NCBI GenBank assembly: GCA_003215335.1
Contig: QCKM01000004.1
Location: 62,001 to 126,000, forward strand
Length of the DNA stretch: 64,000 bases
Direction: 5' to 3'
DNA from: Prochlorococcus sp. AG-409-P01
GTDB taxonomy: Bacteria; Cyanobacteriota; Cyanobacteriia; PCC-6307; Cyanobiaceae
Part shown: one piece after another, positions 15,916 through 24,152 of the stretch
Numbering within the stretch: position 1 is the first letter of the stretch
Layout: each line of letters opens with the position of its first letter
The notes under the pieces: model-generated
Seen by the model: only the letters and a program-made list of their open reading frames with translations
Databases searched by the model: none
What the model was told of the DNA's origin: nothing
Position numbers and translations under genes: made by a program

Positions 15916-16722
15916 TTAGACATCATCAGTCTGTATAGGAATTAGCTGACGATAACCTTTGCTATTTATGATTTTAAGAGGGGTGTCATATAACTTGCTT
16001 AATTTATCTGAAACTAGCATTTCCTGCATTGATCCATCATCACTAACGCTACCTTCATTTATGAATATTACTCTTTCGATTTCATCAACTATTGTCTCTA
16101 CTGAGTGAGTTACAAGTAATAGAGATGTCTGAAAACCACAAAGCTTTCTGATCAAACCTATTAAATTAGCCTTTGCACGTATATCTAGTGAATTTGATGG
16201 TTCATCTAGGATGAGGACTTGTGGATGATGAATGATAGCTCTAGCAACAAGAACTCTTTTCTTTTGACCATCTGAAAGCTCTCCATAGCATTTGCAAGCT
16301 AAATGGGACAATTCAAGTTTTTTAAGCACTTCTTCCGCCTTATGTACATGCGAATTTATAGGCTTCTGTTTAATAGACAAGCCTATAGAGCCATAAAGAC
16401 CTGAAAGCACGAGATTACGTACCTGAGTATTTTTAGAAGTCCTTATGTGAATATCATCAGAGACGATTCCTATTTTTTTTCTTAAAGTTTCCAAATTAAT
16501 TCTTTCATTGCCAAATAATTTCATGTAAGAATTATTTGTTACCAAAGGGTATATCTCTCGACTTATTAATTTGATTAACGCACTTTTTCCGGCACCATTT
16601 GGCCCTAATATTGCTGTATGTTCTCCATGATTAATATTAAAACTGATATTTTTTAGTACTTTTTTGTCATTAATGCATGAACTTATGTTTTTTAGTTCAA
16701 GCCATGCACCATTCCTTTTCAC
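15916..16722 (-). CDS. Orphan ABC transporter ATP-binding protein
   Basis: A 268-residue ABC ATPase. Walker A is GPNGAGKSAL near residue 40, the ABC signature is the variant LSDGQKKRVLVARAI, Walker B is VLILDEPSNSLD, and the switch His is in LLVTHSVE. The LSDGQ form and layout fit ModF/YfmF-like or metal-type ATPases. No permease or binding protein is adjacent; the only partner is a 36-residue membrane peptide 18 bases upstream. Substrate cannot be assigned. AT content is higher than in neighbouring core genes. Confidence 0.87.
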   Translation of the reverse strand: MKRNGAWLELKNISSCINDKKVLKNISFNINHGEHTAILGPNGAGKSALIKLISREIYPLVTNNSYMKLFGNERINLETLRKKIGIVSDDIHIRTSKNTQVRNLVLSGLYGSIGLSIKQKPINSHVHKAEEVLKKLELSHLACKCYGELSDGQKKRVLVARAIIHHPQVLILDEPSNSLDIRAKANLIGLIRKLCGFQTSLLLVTHSVETIVDEIERVIFINEGSVSDDGSMQEMLVSDKLSKLYDTPLKIINSKGYRQLIPIQTDDV

Positions 16723-16740
16723 GAATCTGATTCCATGATA

Positions 16741-16851
16741 TTAACCATTTAACCGCATCATCCAACCAGAATATAATTGCCATGATGTCCATAGAAAAAT
16801 ACCAAGAAATGCCCAATTTAACCAGGCTGGCCTTTGATTATTTTGTTCCAT
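16741..16851 (-). CDS. 36-residue membrane peptide upstream of the ABC ATPase
   Basis: A frame from ATG at 16851 to TAA at 16741 encodes 36 residues, starting MEQNNQRPAWLNWAFLGIF and continuing through one Trp-rich hydrophobic helix to a basic end (MMRLNG). The aromatic-belt composition is typical of a true membrane span. It ends 18 bases before the start of the ABC ATPase on the same strand, so the two are probably one operon. Family unknown. Confidence 0.6.
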   Translation of the reverse strand: MEQNNQRPAWLNWAFLGIFLWTSWQLYSGWMMRLNG

Positions 16852-16918
16852 AGCAATTACTCATTAAAATCTATTAGCATACTAGTTAAGTCTTATTGGT
16901 TTAGATGCTTTTGTTTAT

Positions 16919-18202
16919 TTATAATACTATTAAAAGTATTAATAATGGAATCGGTATTATACGTATAATGCTATTAATTAGAATAGATTTTTCATTGTCT
17001 TTTGCGAGTTTTGGATTCTCTGGTGGGTAAGGCATAGGGAAGTCCATATGCACAGTATTTGTTGTTGAAGTAGTCGGATGGAGCGACCATGGAGAATCAT
17101 TGACAGTTGCTTTTCTATGCCAGTCCCAAAAATACTGAATCATCTTGTCTTCTCCTAGTAGCTTGACGTTGTCCTTTTCTACATAACCCATTTGTTGATT
17201 ATATGTTTGAGTCTTTAAAACCAGATAATCTTCTGAAAAGATTCTGTAGAAGATCCTGTGCTGTAGAGGCTTGAACATAACTAACTTTGCAAGAAATTCA
17301 TTCGTTAGGAATTTTCTGTAGTGCCTAACTATAACTCTGGCTCTGTTTTGGGCTAGTGGTATGTGATCTAGAACTTGTATATATCTTGCAGTTTCTGGGC
17401 TGCCTTTGTATATTAAAACTCTACCTGGTGGAATAAATTTTAAGGTTATAAATTCATCTTTAGAATCACTCTTATGCATATATTTGCTTTCTATATGTCT
17501 AAAATCCTTGGTAATCTTTTGGTCGAAGCTTGTAATTGTTTTTCTGTTGACATTGCTGTCAGGGATAGTATCACCATGAATCCAAAATATATGTAAAATA
17601 TCAAGGTGATTTTCAATTATCCTGGCCCAGTCACATTTAAAGTCAACTGTTACTTCTTCACATTTATATTCATCTATTTTAAACCCGAATGTGTCTGGTA
17701 TGTGATCTACAAGCTTATCTTCTGAGTTCCATTCTCCGAGTTCATCCTTTGCTTTTCCATTATAATAAATATAGATGTATCCATCTCTCTCAACGCATGG
17801 ATATTGTGATAGGTGTATTCTTTTTGCATAATTATTGTAGTTTGAATCTATAATATGTTGACATGTTAATCGATCTAGATTTGTACACTCTCCCTCTGAT
17901 GAGAACCTTCCACCATGATATGGGCAAACCAATTCACCATCTTGTATAGATCCACCCATGAAGGAGGACCCTCTATGTGGGCATAAGTCTTTAATGCATC
18001 GTGCCCTACCTTTATTATCTCGATATAAAATAATAGGCTCATTATACATTGATAAGTTATAAATTTCTTCTTTTTTCAATGAAGAACTGCTGCAAACCGC
18101 ATACCAGCCCAGTAGGCCTGCAGTAAGTAGGCCTTCACTATTCTCAGATGCAGAGTCCGCCAAAGTATCTGATATATCTTCTGTTGTTGCCATTACGCTC
18201 AT
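16919..18202 (-). CDS. Rieske-type oxygenase, PaO/Tic55-like, membrane-tethered
   Basis: A 427-residue Rieske non-haem iron oxygenase. The 2Fe-2S ligands are CPHRG and CPYHG (near residues 74 and 93). The mononuclear iron site is ENHLDILHIFWIHGD near residue 195, giving the Asp and two His of the facial triad. The C-terminal 20 residues are a hydrophobic helix (IPIPLLILLIVL at the end), as in pheophorbide a oxygenase, Tic55 and chlorophyllide a oxygenase relatives. A pigment or lipid substrate in the thylakoid is therefore plausible but unproven. The electron donor is not nearby. Confidence 0.88.
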   Translation of the reverse strand: MSVMATTEDISDTLADSASENSEGLLTAGLLGWYAVCSSSSLKKEEIYNLSMYNEPIILYRDNKGRARCIKDLCPHRGSSFMGGSIQDGELVCPYHGGRFSSEGECTNLDRLTCQHIIDSNYNNYAKRIHLSQYPCVERDGYIYIYYNGKAKDELGEWNSEDKLVDHIPDTFGFKIDEYKCEEVTVDFKCDWARIIENHLDILHIFWIHGDTIPDSNVNRKTITSFDQKITKDFRHIESKYMHKSDSKDEFITLKFIPPGRVLIYKGSPETARYIQVLDHIPLAQNRARVIVRHYRKFLTNEFLAKLVMFKPLQHRIFYRIFSEDYLVLKTQTYNQQMGYVEKDNVKLLGEDKMIQYFWDWHRKATVNDSPWSLHPTTSTTNTVHMDFPMPYPPENPKLAKDNEKSILINSIIRIIPIPLLILLIVL

Positions 18203-18241
18203 AGCTTCTTCTCTGCTTTTTAGAATACGGAGCAGTAGCTC

Positions 18242-18460
18242 ATGACTTTAGCCATTCTATGTCATGACAATAATCAAATTCAGTCAAGACAAAGACCATG
18301 TATAAATTTAGTTGCCTCTCCTATACACCTTGAAACCTTTTCCTTGCAATCATTCTCAAGGAATATTGTAAATTGTTTTAGCTTCTTCCTACTTGCTCTA
18401 TTGTGTGGTATATATCTGGGTCTTATACTATGCCAAGTGCTTCTGGTGCTGACTTGTTGA
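18242..18460 (+). CDS. Doubtful 72-residue frame with a C-terminal membrane helix
   Basis: The frame begins 39 bases from the divergent Rieske gene and ends in a strongly hydrophobic stretch (FFLLALLCGIYLGLILCQVLLVL). The first half is polar with His and Asn. The short divergent spacing leaves little room for promoters and no Shine-Dalgarno is clear. I list it because the hydrophobic end is unusually long, but it may be chance. The rest of the 329-base spacer up to 18531 holds nothing else. Confidence 0.3.
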   Translation: MTLAILCHDNNQIQSRQRPCINLVASPIHLETFSLQSFSRNIVNCFSFFLLALLCGIYLGLILCQVLLVLTC

Positions 18461-18531
18461 TGTGATTAAGTCTCCCCGCTGACTTTGTTTAGTTTTTGCA
18501 AATAAATTGAATGTTTTAGTGGTCTCATTTA

Positions 18532-19272
18532 ATGATAAGTCGCCTGCACGTCCTTCAACATGTTGCGAGGGAAGGGCCTGACTTGTTTGCCGTTGTTGCA
18601 GCCGAACGTGAAGTTGAGGTTTGTGTTACTCGTCTCGACCTAGAGCAGAACCTTCCATTTTTGAAGCCTGGGGATGGCCTTCTTGTATTGGGAGGTCCTA
18701 TGGGAATAGGTGACTTGGATAATCCTCAGTACCCTTGGCTTCGAGATGAAGTCATATTTATTCGGAACGCAATTAATCAGTCAATACCCCTTGTAGGCAT
18801 ATGCCTTGGAGCACAATTAATTGCTTATTCCGCTGGAGGTTCAGTCGAACCACTTTTCAATTCAAAAACTAATTCTTACTTTTCTGAGGTCGGTTGGTCT
18901 CCTATTAATTGTCATAAGGCGGATCAGGTTGATGATGAGATAATCATGAATTATGTTGAATTTCCATTACAAGTATTACATTGGCACTCCGACAGAATTA
19001 TTTTGCCTAAATCTGCAACATTATTGGCCAGTAGCAGTTTATGTAAGGAACAGTTTTTCCGGGTTGGTTCTTATGTCTATGGTTTACAATGTCATATAGA
19101 GGTCGAGCATAATTCATTCTTGCTTTGGGTTCAAGAGGATAAGGAATTTATCACTAAAACTTTTGGAAAAGATGCAACGTCCGTTTTGATTAATCAAGAA
19201 AATAGATTATATAAACCATCGAGGAAAGCTCGTAAAGAACTCATAACTGGATTATTTGAAATATTGTGGTGA
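18532..19272 (+). CDS. Class I glutamine amidotransferase-like protein
   Basis: A 246-residue class I amidotransferase resembling GuaA N-terminal domains. The nucleophile Cys91 lies in VGICLGAQ, and the His188/Glu190 pair lies in LQCHIEVE, so the catalytic triad is complete. GGPMGIGD near residue 54 forms the oxyanion loop. The family covers stand-alone hydrolases acting on glutamine or gamma-glutamyl compounds. No synthetase partner is adjacent, so the acceptor is unknown. Confidence 0.9.
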   Translation: MISRLHVLQHVAREGPDLFAVVAAEREVEVCVTRLDLEQNLPFLKPGDGLLVLGGPMGIGDLDNPQYPWLRDEVIFIRNAINQSIPLVGICLGAQLIAYSAGGSVEPLFNSKTNSYFSEVGWSPINCHKADQVDDEIIMNYVEFPLQVLHWHSDRIILPKSATLLASSSLCKEQFFRVGSYVYGLQCHIEVEHNSFLLWVQEDKEFITKTFGKDATSVLINQENRLYKPSRKARKELITGLFEILW

Positions 19273-19425
19273 TTTGTATATAAATTTTGATCTGACAAGG
19301 CTTTTTTATATGCCCATCAAGTTTGTATTTTTGAGCTCCTTAATTAACCAGAATAGTTATTTTAATAGTGGAGATCTATATATGGCATGATGTGAATAGA
19401 TTTGCAATTAACTTCGTCTAACCAG

Positions 19426-19755
19426 TCAACTTCTTCCAAGCCAAGAAGGAGCTCCACTGAACCACTCGCCAAGATCTTCATCCTCAGGCTGGAATGAAGT
19501 CCCAGGATCAGGCGAACCTAAGTTTAATGAACTTAGCAATTTGTCTATCCCATCTTCTGGTTCTATATTTTGTTGCATACGTCTTGCTGTAAATAACCAC
19601 GAGGCAACTGTTTGATCTTTGTCTGCTTGTTTTCGCAAGAATGCTCGTTCAGAGAATGACACTGGCTGACCTTTAGACATTCGCTGAAGAATTTCTTGAA
19701 CTTTCTGAAGGCCTGTACTCGACAACATAGTTAGTTGCTCTTTAATGGCTTTCAA
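19426..19755 (-). CDS. Conserved hypothetical acidic-tailed protein
   Basis: A 109-residue soluble protein. The first 65 residues are helical and basic (KVQEILQRMSKGQPVSFSE, then LRKQADKDQTVASWLFTARR), and the last 45 are acidic and Pro/Gly-rich, ending in a GEWFSGAPSWLGRS motif that looks conserved. No family recognised. It begins about 295 bases from the divergent pentapeptide gene; that spacer is AT-rich and holds only presumed promoters. Confidence 0.65.
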   Translation of the reverse strand: MKAIKEQLTMLSSTGLQKVQEILQRMSKGQPVSFSERAFLRKQADKDQTVASWLFTARRMQQNIEPEDGIDKLLSSLNLGSPDPGTSFQPEDEDLGEWFSGAPSWLGRS

Positions 19756-20050
19756 CTAAGAAGCTAGTTTCCAGCTGAAAATACTTTTTTATGATACTTA
19801 GAACCTCAGGAAAATCCAGTACCACTATAGCTCTATGAAATATTTGCCAAATAAATACTAACCCACGAGCATTTATCTTTATAGTGATATTGCCTACTGC
19901 TTAACTCTATCCCATAAATACTCTTGCAGATTCACTTTTTATCAAGAAAGTAGTCAGTATCAATACTTTATATATTTCTTTATCGTCTGTATTGTGGAAT
20001 AAGATCAATAAGACAAAAGACTTGAACTTTAATTCCGACCATTTATTAAC

Positions 20051-20533
20051 ATGAAACCCATTCGCGCCTTGATTCTTCTTGCTATAACAACCTTTTTAAT
20101 CTTTACTTTTGATGTTAGATCCACAGGCGCAACAATGGACTATTCTAAGCAAACATTAATTGAGGAGGACTTTTCAGGAAAGGATCTTAGAGGATTGACT
20201 TTTAATCTTGCAAATCTCAAGAAATCGAATTTATCCAATACTAATCTTCAGGGTGCAAGTCTTTTCGGAGCTAAACTTCAGGAGGCAAATTTAAGTGGTG
20301 CAAATCTAAAGGACGCTACGTTAGATTCTGCAGTTTTTGATGATACAGATCTCAGCAATGCCATTCTCGAAGATTCATTTGCTTTTAATACACACTTTGC
20401 AAATGTAAATATCAATGGTGCAGACTTTACAAATGTAATTTTCAGAGATGATGTACTTGATATATTATGTGAATCAGCAAGTGGAGAAAATCCCGTTACA
20501 GGTAGGCTCACCCGAGAGACTTTAGAATGCTGA
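20051..20533 (+). CDS. Secreted pentapeptide-repeat protein
   Basis: A signal peptide (residues 1-28) precedes about nine pentapeptide repeats of the A(D/N)Lxx type, beginning at DLRGLTFNLANLKKSNL and running to ADFTNVIF near residue 140. Such repeats form a right-handed square beta-helix. The C-terminus carries two Cys (in LCESASG and LEC at the end) that may form a disulfide. Cyanobacterial lumenal pentapeptide proteins of this size are common; the role is unknown. A SemiSWEET gene follows after 49 bases on the same strand. Confidence 0.88.
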   Translation: MKPIRALILLAITTFLIFTFDVRSTGATMDYSKQTLIEEDFSGKDLRGLTFNLANLKKSNLSNTNLQGASLFGAKLQEANLSGANLKDATLDSAVFDDTDLSNAILEDSFAFNTHFANVNINGADFTNVIFRDDVLDILCESASGENPVTGRLTRETLEC

Positions 20534-20582
20534 CATTAAACCCAATCTCAAATTTCCAGAAACCAGTGCACTCCTAATTTAT

Positions 20583-20858
20583 ATGAGCACTATTTTCAAT
20601 GTTGATTTTATTGGAACTGTCGCAGGGCTTTTAACCACTGTAGCTTTTTTTCCTCAGGTAATTAAAATTTGGCAGTCAAAGTGTGCCGATGATATCTCTT
20701 ATGAAATGTTTGTTATTTTCTCTATAGGTGTAGCATTATGGGGAGTATATGGATGGGAAATCCATGCCCTTCCAGTTATCGTGACTAATTTAGTCACTCT
20801 TTTCTTGGCAGTGCTTATAATTACTCTAAAGTTTGTTTTTCGTAAAAAGAACTCATAG
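20583..20858 (+). CDS. SemiSWEET-type PQ-loop transporter
   Basis: A 91-residue protein with three membrane helices, the half-size unit of SWEET sugar carriers. The PQ motif sits in TTVAFFPQVIKIWQSK (Pro24-Gln25), and DISYEMFVIFSIGVALWG forms helix 2. SemiSWEETs dimerise to move sugars down their gradient. Substrate for this one is unknown. Basic C-terminal FRKKNS fits a cytosolic end. Confidence 0.92.
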   Translation: MSTIFNVDFIGTVAGLLTTVAFFPQVIKIWQSKCADDISYEMFVIFSIGVALWGVYGWEIHALPVIVTNLVTLFLAVLIITLKFVFRKKNS

Positions 20859-20879
20859 AAGTGTATCTTGTAGTTCTAT

Positions 20880-21335
20880 TTAACTTGACTTCATATTTTT
20901 GGTAAAGAAATCCTCGAATTCGTCAATTCCTTCCTTTCCTCTAAGTCCTAATGGATAGCCACAACTCTCTACGACATTTTCTGAAACCTGTTTAGCTAAT
21001 TCTGAAATTTCGATTGAGTTGATATCCTCTTTGCCAGAGAGTGCTATGTCAAACCAAAGTGATGGATTAAATGCAGGATTAGTATTCTCGTCAATAGTAA
21101 TTGACATTGCACTTTCTGGAGATAAACCTATTCCAATAGCATTACAGAATTTGTTTGAGTAATTTTTAGCTACTTTTAACTTTAGTTTTGGAGAAACCCC
21201 ACCTTGAGATGTTAAATCACTGGCATAAGTTGTGCTTGGATTGAATATCAGCAGTGAAACTAATATTAGCAACATTACTTTTAATCCTGTTCTGATCATC
21301 GGAAGTAGCTTGGACAGACTTTTAATAAAAAGCAT
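20880..21335 (-). CDS. Secreted conserved hypothetical protein
   Basis: A 151-residue protein with an N-terminal export signal ending near YASDL (residue 39). The mature part has two cysteines (NKFCNAIG and ESCGYPLG) that could form one disulfide in the lumen or periplasm. The FNPSLWFDIALSG motif and the GLRGKEGIDEF end look conserved. No function recognised. Its 3' end faces the SemiSWEET gene. Confidence 0.72.
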   Translation of the reverse strand: MLFIKSLSKLLPMIRTGLKVMLLILVSLLIFNPSTTYASDLTSQGGVSPKLKLKVAKNYSNKFCNAIGIGLSPESAMSITIDENTNPAFNPSLWFDIALSGKEDINSIEISELAKQVSENVVESCGYPLGLRGKEGIDEFEDFFTKNMKSS

Positions 21336-21382
21336 TTTCGATTTTGGATAAATTTTAGTTTTGACCTCTTTTTTTCAATGAG

Positions 21383-21467
21383 CGGAGGGGGTGGGATTCG
21401 AACCCACGGATGCTTGCACATCGCTGGTTTTCAAGACCAGAGCCATCAACCACTCGACCACCCCTCC
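21383..21467 (-). tRNA. tRNA-Ser (anticodon UGA)
   Basis: The reverse strand folds into an 85-base type II cloverleaf. The acceptor stem is GGAGGGG with CCCCTCC and a G discriminator, as required for serine identity. The anticodon stem-loop is CTGGT-CTTGAAA-ACCAG, anticodon TGA. A long variable arm (GCGATGTGCAAGCATC) and a GTTCGAATC T-loop follow. CCA is not encoded. No hairpin terminator is evident downstream. Confidence 0.97.
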
Positions 21468-21862
21468 ATTTGACCACCTTTTTGTGGCTAATTGATGTTA
21501 GCAATCAATAGGGATTCATCAGCATTAAGACTTTATTTCCATACACCAGCTTGAGATTCGCCTATTCTTTATTACATTCTGTCCCATTAATTATTATAAT
21601 ATTTACGCAAAAATACTACTGATCTTAATCTACTTTCCTTATCTCCTTTATCTAAATATAAGAGATATCTAGCTTGGGATGCTTTTGTTTACAGGCTTTA
21701 ATGGCCTTAGCATGTCCTTTTGTTGGTTGCGCTGCCTCTGAGCTGCACTTGGAACGGTCTTTTTAGCTTCTTTGTGTATAACTTTTTGCGGATCTAACCC
21801 AATTCATCAAAGCTCAATCAGTTTTGTGCAATAATCTACCTCCTAGATAGCCTCTATTTGCA
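21468..21862. other. Intergenic region, 395 bases
   Basis: Between tRNA-Ser and a small membrane-protein gene. A minus-strand frame at about 21656-21760 reads like coding sequence (DRSKCSSEAAQPTKGHAKAI) but has no start codon, so it may be a gene remnant or chance. A 21-codon plus-strand frame overlaps it. The final 100 bases should carry the promoter of the next gene. Confidence 0.4.
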
Positions 21863-22060
21863 ATGGCTCGCAATTCGGATTCAGGTAACGCACGTCTAAT
21901 GGGTGACATCCCTATGTCAGGAGGCATTGGCGAGAAAGAGCGTATTCGTTACATAGCGCATTTGACCTTTTTTGGTGGCTGTGGCCTTCTGGCTTTTGGC
22001 GTATGGGCCCTGTCTGGCTTCACCAATTCTGTAGGACAAGGTGGTCCTTTCCCTTTCTAG
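21863..22060 (+). CDS. Small single-span membrane protein of unknown family
   Basis: A 65-residue protein: a polar N-terminal half (MARNSDSGNARLMGDIPMSGG), a charged IGEKERIRY turn, one hydrophobic helix (IAHLTFFGGCGLLAFGVWALSGF), and a Gly/Pro tail ending GGPFPF. The design is that of photosynthetic accessory subunits, but I could not match any known Psa, Psb, Pet or Ndh subunit. It has its own strong terminator 24 bases downstream, so it is a single-gene unit and probably well expressed. Confidence 0.75.
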   Translation: MARNSDSGNARLMGDIPMSGGIGEKERIRYIAHLTFFGGCGLLAFGVWALSGFTNSVGQGGPFPF

Positions 22061-22083
22061 TCAAAGTCTTTATTTCGGCAACT

Positions 22084-22116
22084 AAGGTCTTTTGGATATC
22101 TAAAAGACCTTTTTTT
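22084..22116 (+). terminator. Rho-independent terminator
   Basis: A perfect 10-base stem (AAGGTCTTTT with AAAAGACCTT) around an 8-base loop, running directly into a T-run. It follows the small membrane-protein gene by 24 bases on the same strand. Confidence 0.9.
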
Positions 22117-22248
22117 ATGTCTTAAAAATGATGTTTGTTTATTTTGATTTAATATAATGCTTTGAATGAAAATAATTTTTAATAAATTTTCATTTATTAT
22201 ACATTATCTAATGAGAATTGAACTTGCCTGAAAGCAGATTTTAATGCT

Positions 22249-23271
22249 ATGAGAACTATATTTTTTACTTTTGTTTTAGTACTAATAATGCCATCTTTTT
22301 TAAGGGTTTATAGATCACAAAATGTCTTCCATGGCAATAATTCTATTACTAAGAGCACCATGTCAATTGTTGGCAATAAAAGGCTTGCCGATCTTCCTGT
22401 CTTTCCCAATCTTCCAACGATGGCAGATGGCCGCCATTATCCTGTAGTGCCTGAAGACTCTGAAAAAATTGCTCAGCAAATAGTTTTTCTAGAGAAATCT
22501 CTACGTGACCCTTCTATAGATCGATCACTCCTACCTGGTTTTGGACACCAACAGCAAGTTATTTATAGGGTTTTATCAACTAAAACTGTTCTTGCTGATC
22601 AGGTCCTCTCTCTCTTGCCCCCAGAGATTGAAAGAGTCGCTAATCGACACCTTTCAGCTAGGCGTGAGTTTCTGGCTATGAAAGCTGGTCAATCACCTCC
22701 AAAGATGATGCCTGCTTGGCGAATAATTAACCCGGAGCCTTTATCTCGACTTTTGGCTTTTTATCGCAAAGCGGAGGCTTCTACGGGGATTGAGTGGGAA
22801 GTTCTTGCAGCAGTAAATCTGGTTGAATCAGGTATGGGAAGAATTGATGGTGTTTCTGTATCTAATGCAATGGGGCCTATGCAGTTTTTGCCAACTACTT
22901 GGAACGAACCTGGTATAGGAATGGGTGGTGATATCCATGACCCCCATGATTCAATACAAGCTGCAGCCCGCTATTTGGTTAGACGTGGAGGTCTTGATGA
23001 CATAAAAAAAGGTCTTTGGGGCTATAACAACAGCAATTTTTACGTAAAAGCAGTATTGCAATATGCTGACCTTCTAAAGGAAGATCCAAGGTCTTTTGTT
23101 GGTTTATATCATTGGGAAATACACTATAAAGTGAATGAGGGAGATCTTTGGTTGCCTGTTGGCTACAGCCAAAACAGGCAAAAACCTATTTCTTCTTACA
23201 TAAAGGATGTGCCCGCTAGCCTCCCTCCGTCTACTCTTCTCATGTTAAAGAGCAAAACATCGCGTGGCTAA
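22249..23271 (+). CDS. Lytic murein transglycosylase (SLT domain)
   Basis: A 340-residue protein with an N-terminal signal anchor and a C-terminal SLT domain (about 170-280). The catalytic Glu is in AAVNLVESGMG, followed by AMGPMQFLPTTWN and AAARYLVRRGG, and WGYNNSNFYV marks the substrate groove. It cleaves peptidoglycan glycan strands in the periplasm to 1,6-anhydro ends. The next gene overlaps its stop by 8 bases with a GTG start, suggesting translational coupling. Confidence 0.92.
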   Translation: MRTIFFTFVLVLIMPSFLRVYRSQNVFHGNNSITKSTMSIVGNKRLADLPVFPNLPTMADGRHYPVVPEDSEKIAQQIVFLEKSLRDPSIDRSLLPGFGHQQQVIYRVLSTKTVLADQVLSLLPPEIERVANRHLSARREFLAMKAGQSPPKMMPAWRIINPEPLSRLLAFYRKAEASTGIEWEVLAAVNLVESGMGRIDGVSVSNAMGPMQFLPTTWNEPGIGMGGDIHDPHDSIQAAARYLVRRGGLDDIKKGLWGYNNSNFYVKAVLQYADLLKEDPRSFVGLYHWEIHYKVNEGDLWLPVGYSQNRQKPISSYIKDVPASLPPSTLLMLKSKTSRG

Positions 23272-23962
23272 GGAATCCACTCACAGGGCTGATGAGCTTA
23301 AGTCTCTTGGCTGGTCTACTGATGATGTAGCTCGTTATGCAGAGCTATGGGATTACCGTCAGAGGTGGGGGGCAATAAACTTAGAAAGAGAAGACCGTCT
23401 TTTTCTAAAGAAGGCAGAGGCTGCCTTGCCAGTTATTACTACTGGCAAAGTCTCTGTTAAAAAGCCAATCAGCGAAAAGTCTTATTACCGAAGACTGTCC
23501 TTTTATCTCGAGGAGATGAATAAACTGGAGTCTACTGAAGGTCTAAAAGATGGAGTTCGCGGAGCATGGCCAATACTTTTAGAAGAGGAAATACGTGCTC
23601 TTGACTACTACCAACCTGTTCTAGGCCTTCCTGACACAATTAAGGCTAAAGCTCTTGAGCCTTTTCGAGAAGGGCTTGCTTCTACTGCGTGTGACCTTGC
23701 CCAAAAAGAAGGCAAGGTTTTGCTTTTTGACTTTGAAGCTCCTTTGGAAGTACTCCGAAAGACGGAGACTACAAGTTGGCGTCCTTTAAGAGAATTTGAT
23801 TCCGGTGTTGATCAGTCTTATCCTGTACTTAATAAAAAAACAGCGGGTGAATTTAGAGATACTGTTCGATCAGAAATTTGCACATTAATTAAAGAGCTAA
23901 TGCCTTCCTTGGCTTCAAAAGAGATGGCTGTACCACCTCGAGATTGGAGTCCGAATGAATGA
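23264..23962 (+). CDS. Conserved hypothetical protein coupled to the transglycosylase
   Basis: A 232-residue soluble protein with no signal or membrane span. It is rich in Glu, Lys and Leu with long helices and several Trp (LGWSTDDVARYAELWDYRQRWG near the start; WSPNE at the end). I do not recognise the family. The GTG start overlaps the preceding SLT gene by 8 bases, which makes co-translation likely and hints at a linked role, though nothing in the sequence points to cell-wall binding. 23963-24152 holds no further gene. Confidence 0.75.
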   Translation: MAKESTHRADELKSLGWSTDDVARYAELWDYRQRWGAINLEREDRLFLKKAEAALPVITTGKVSVKKPISEKSYYRRLSFYLEEMNKLESTEGLKDGVRGAWPILLEEEIRALDYYQPVLGLPDTIKAKALEPFREGLASTACDLAQKEGKVLLFDFEAPLEVLRKTETTSWRPLREFDSGVDQSYPVLNKKTAGEFRDTVRSEICTLIKELMPSLASKEMAVPPRDWSPNE

Positions 23963-24152
23963 CACACCTTCAAAATGCTTCTAATGGTTTCTGAGTGCTT
24001 TTCAATTAAGTCCATTATAATTGAATCAAAAACATAACCACTAAACCTTCTGTTATCATGGATGTATTTCATATATGCAAAAGATATTCAATATATCCAA
24101 AGAGATATTATAAAAATCTTTTTTGTTTGCTAGTTGATTACAGGAGGATTTT

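Noticed and set aside
23818-24072. 84-residue minus-strand frame before metA
   Set aside because: Mostly antisense to the coupled hypothetical gene and lacks a start signal.
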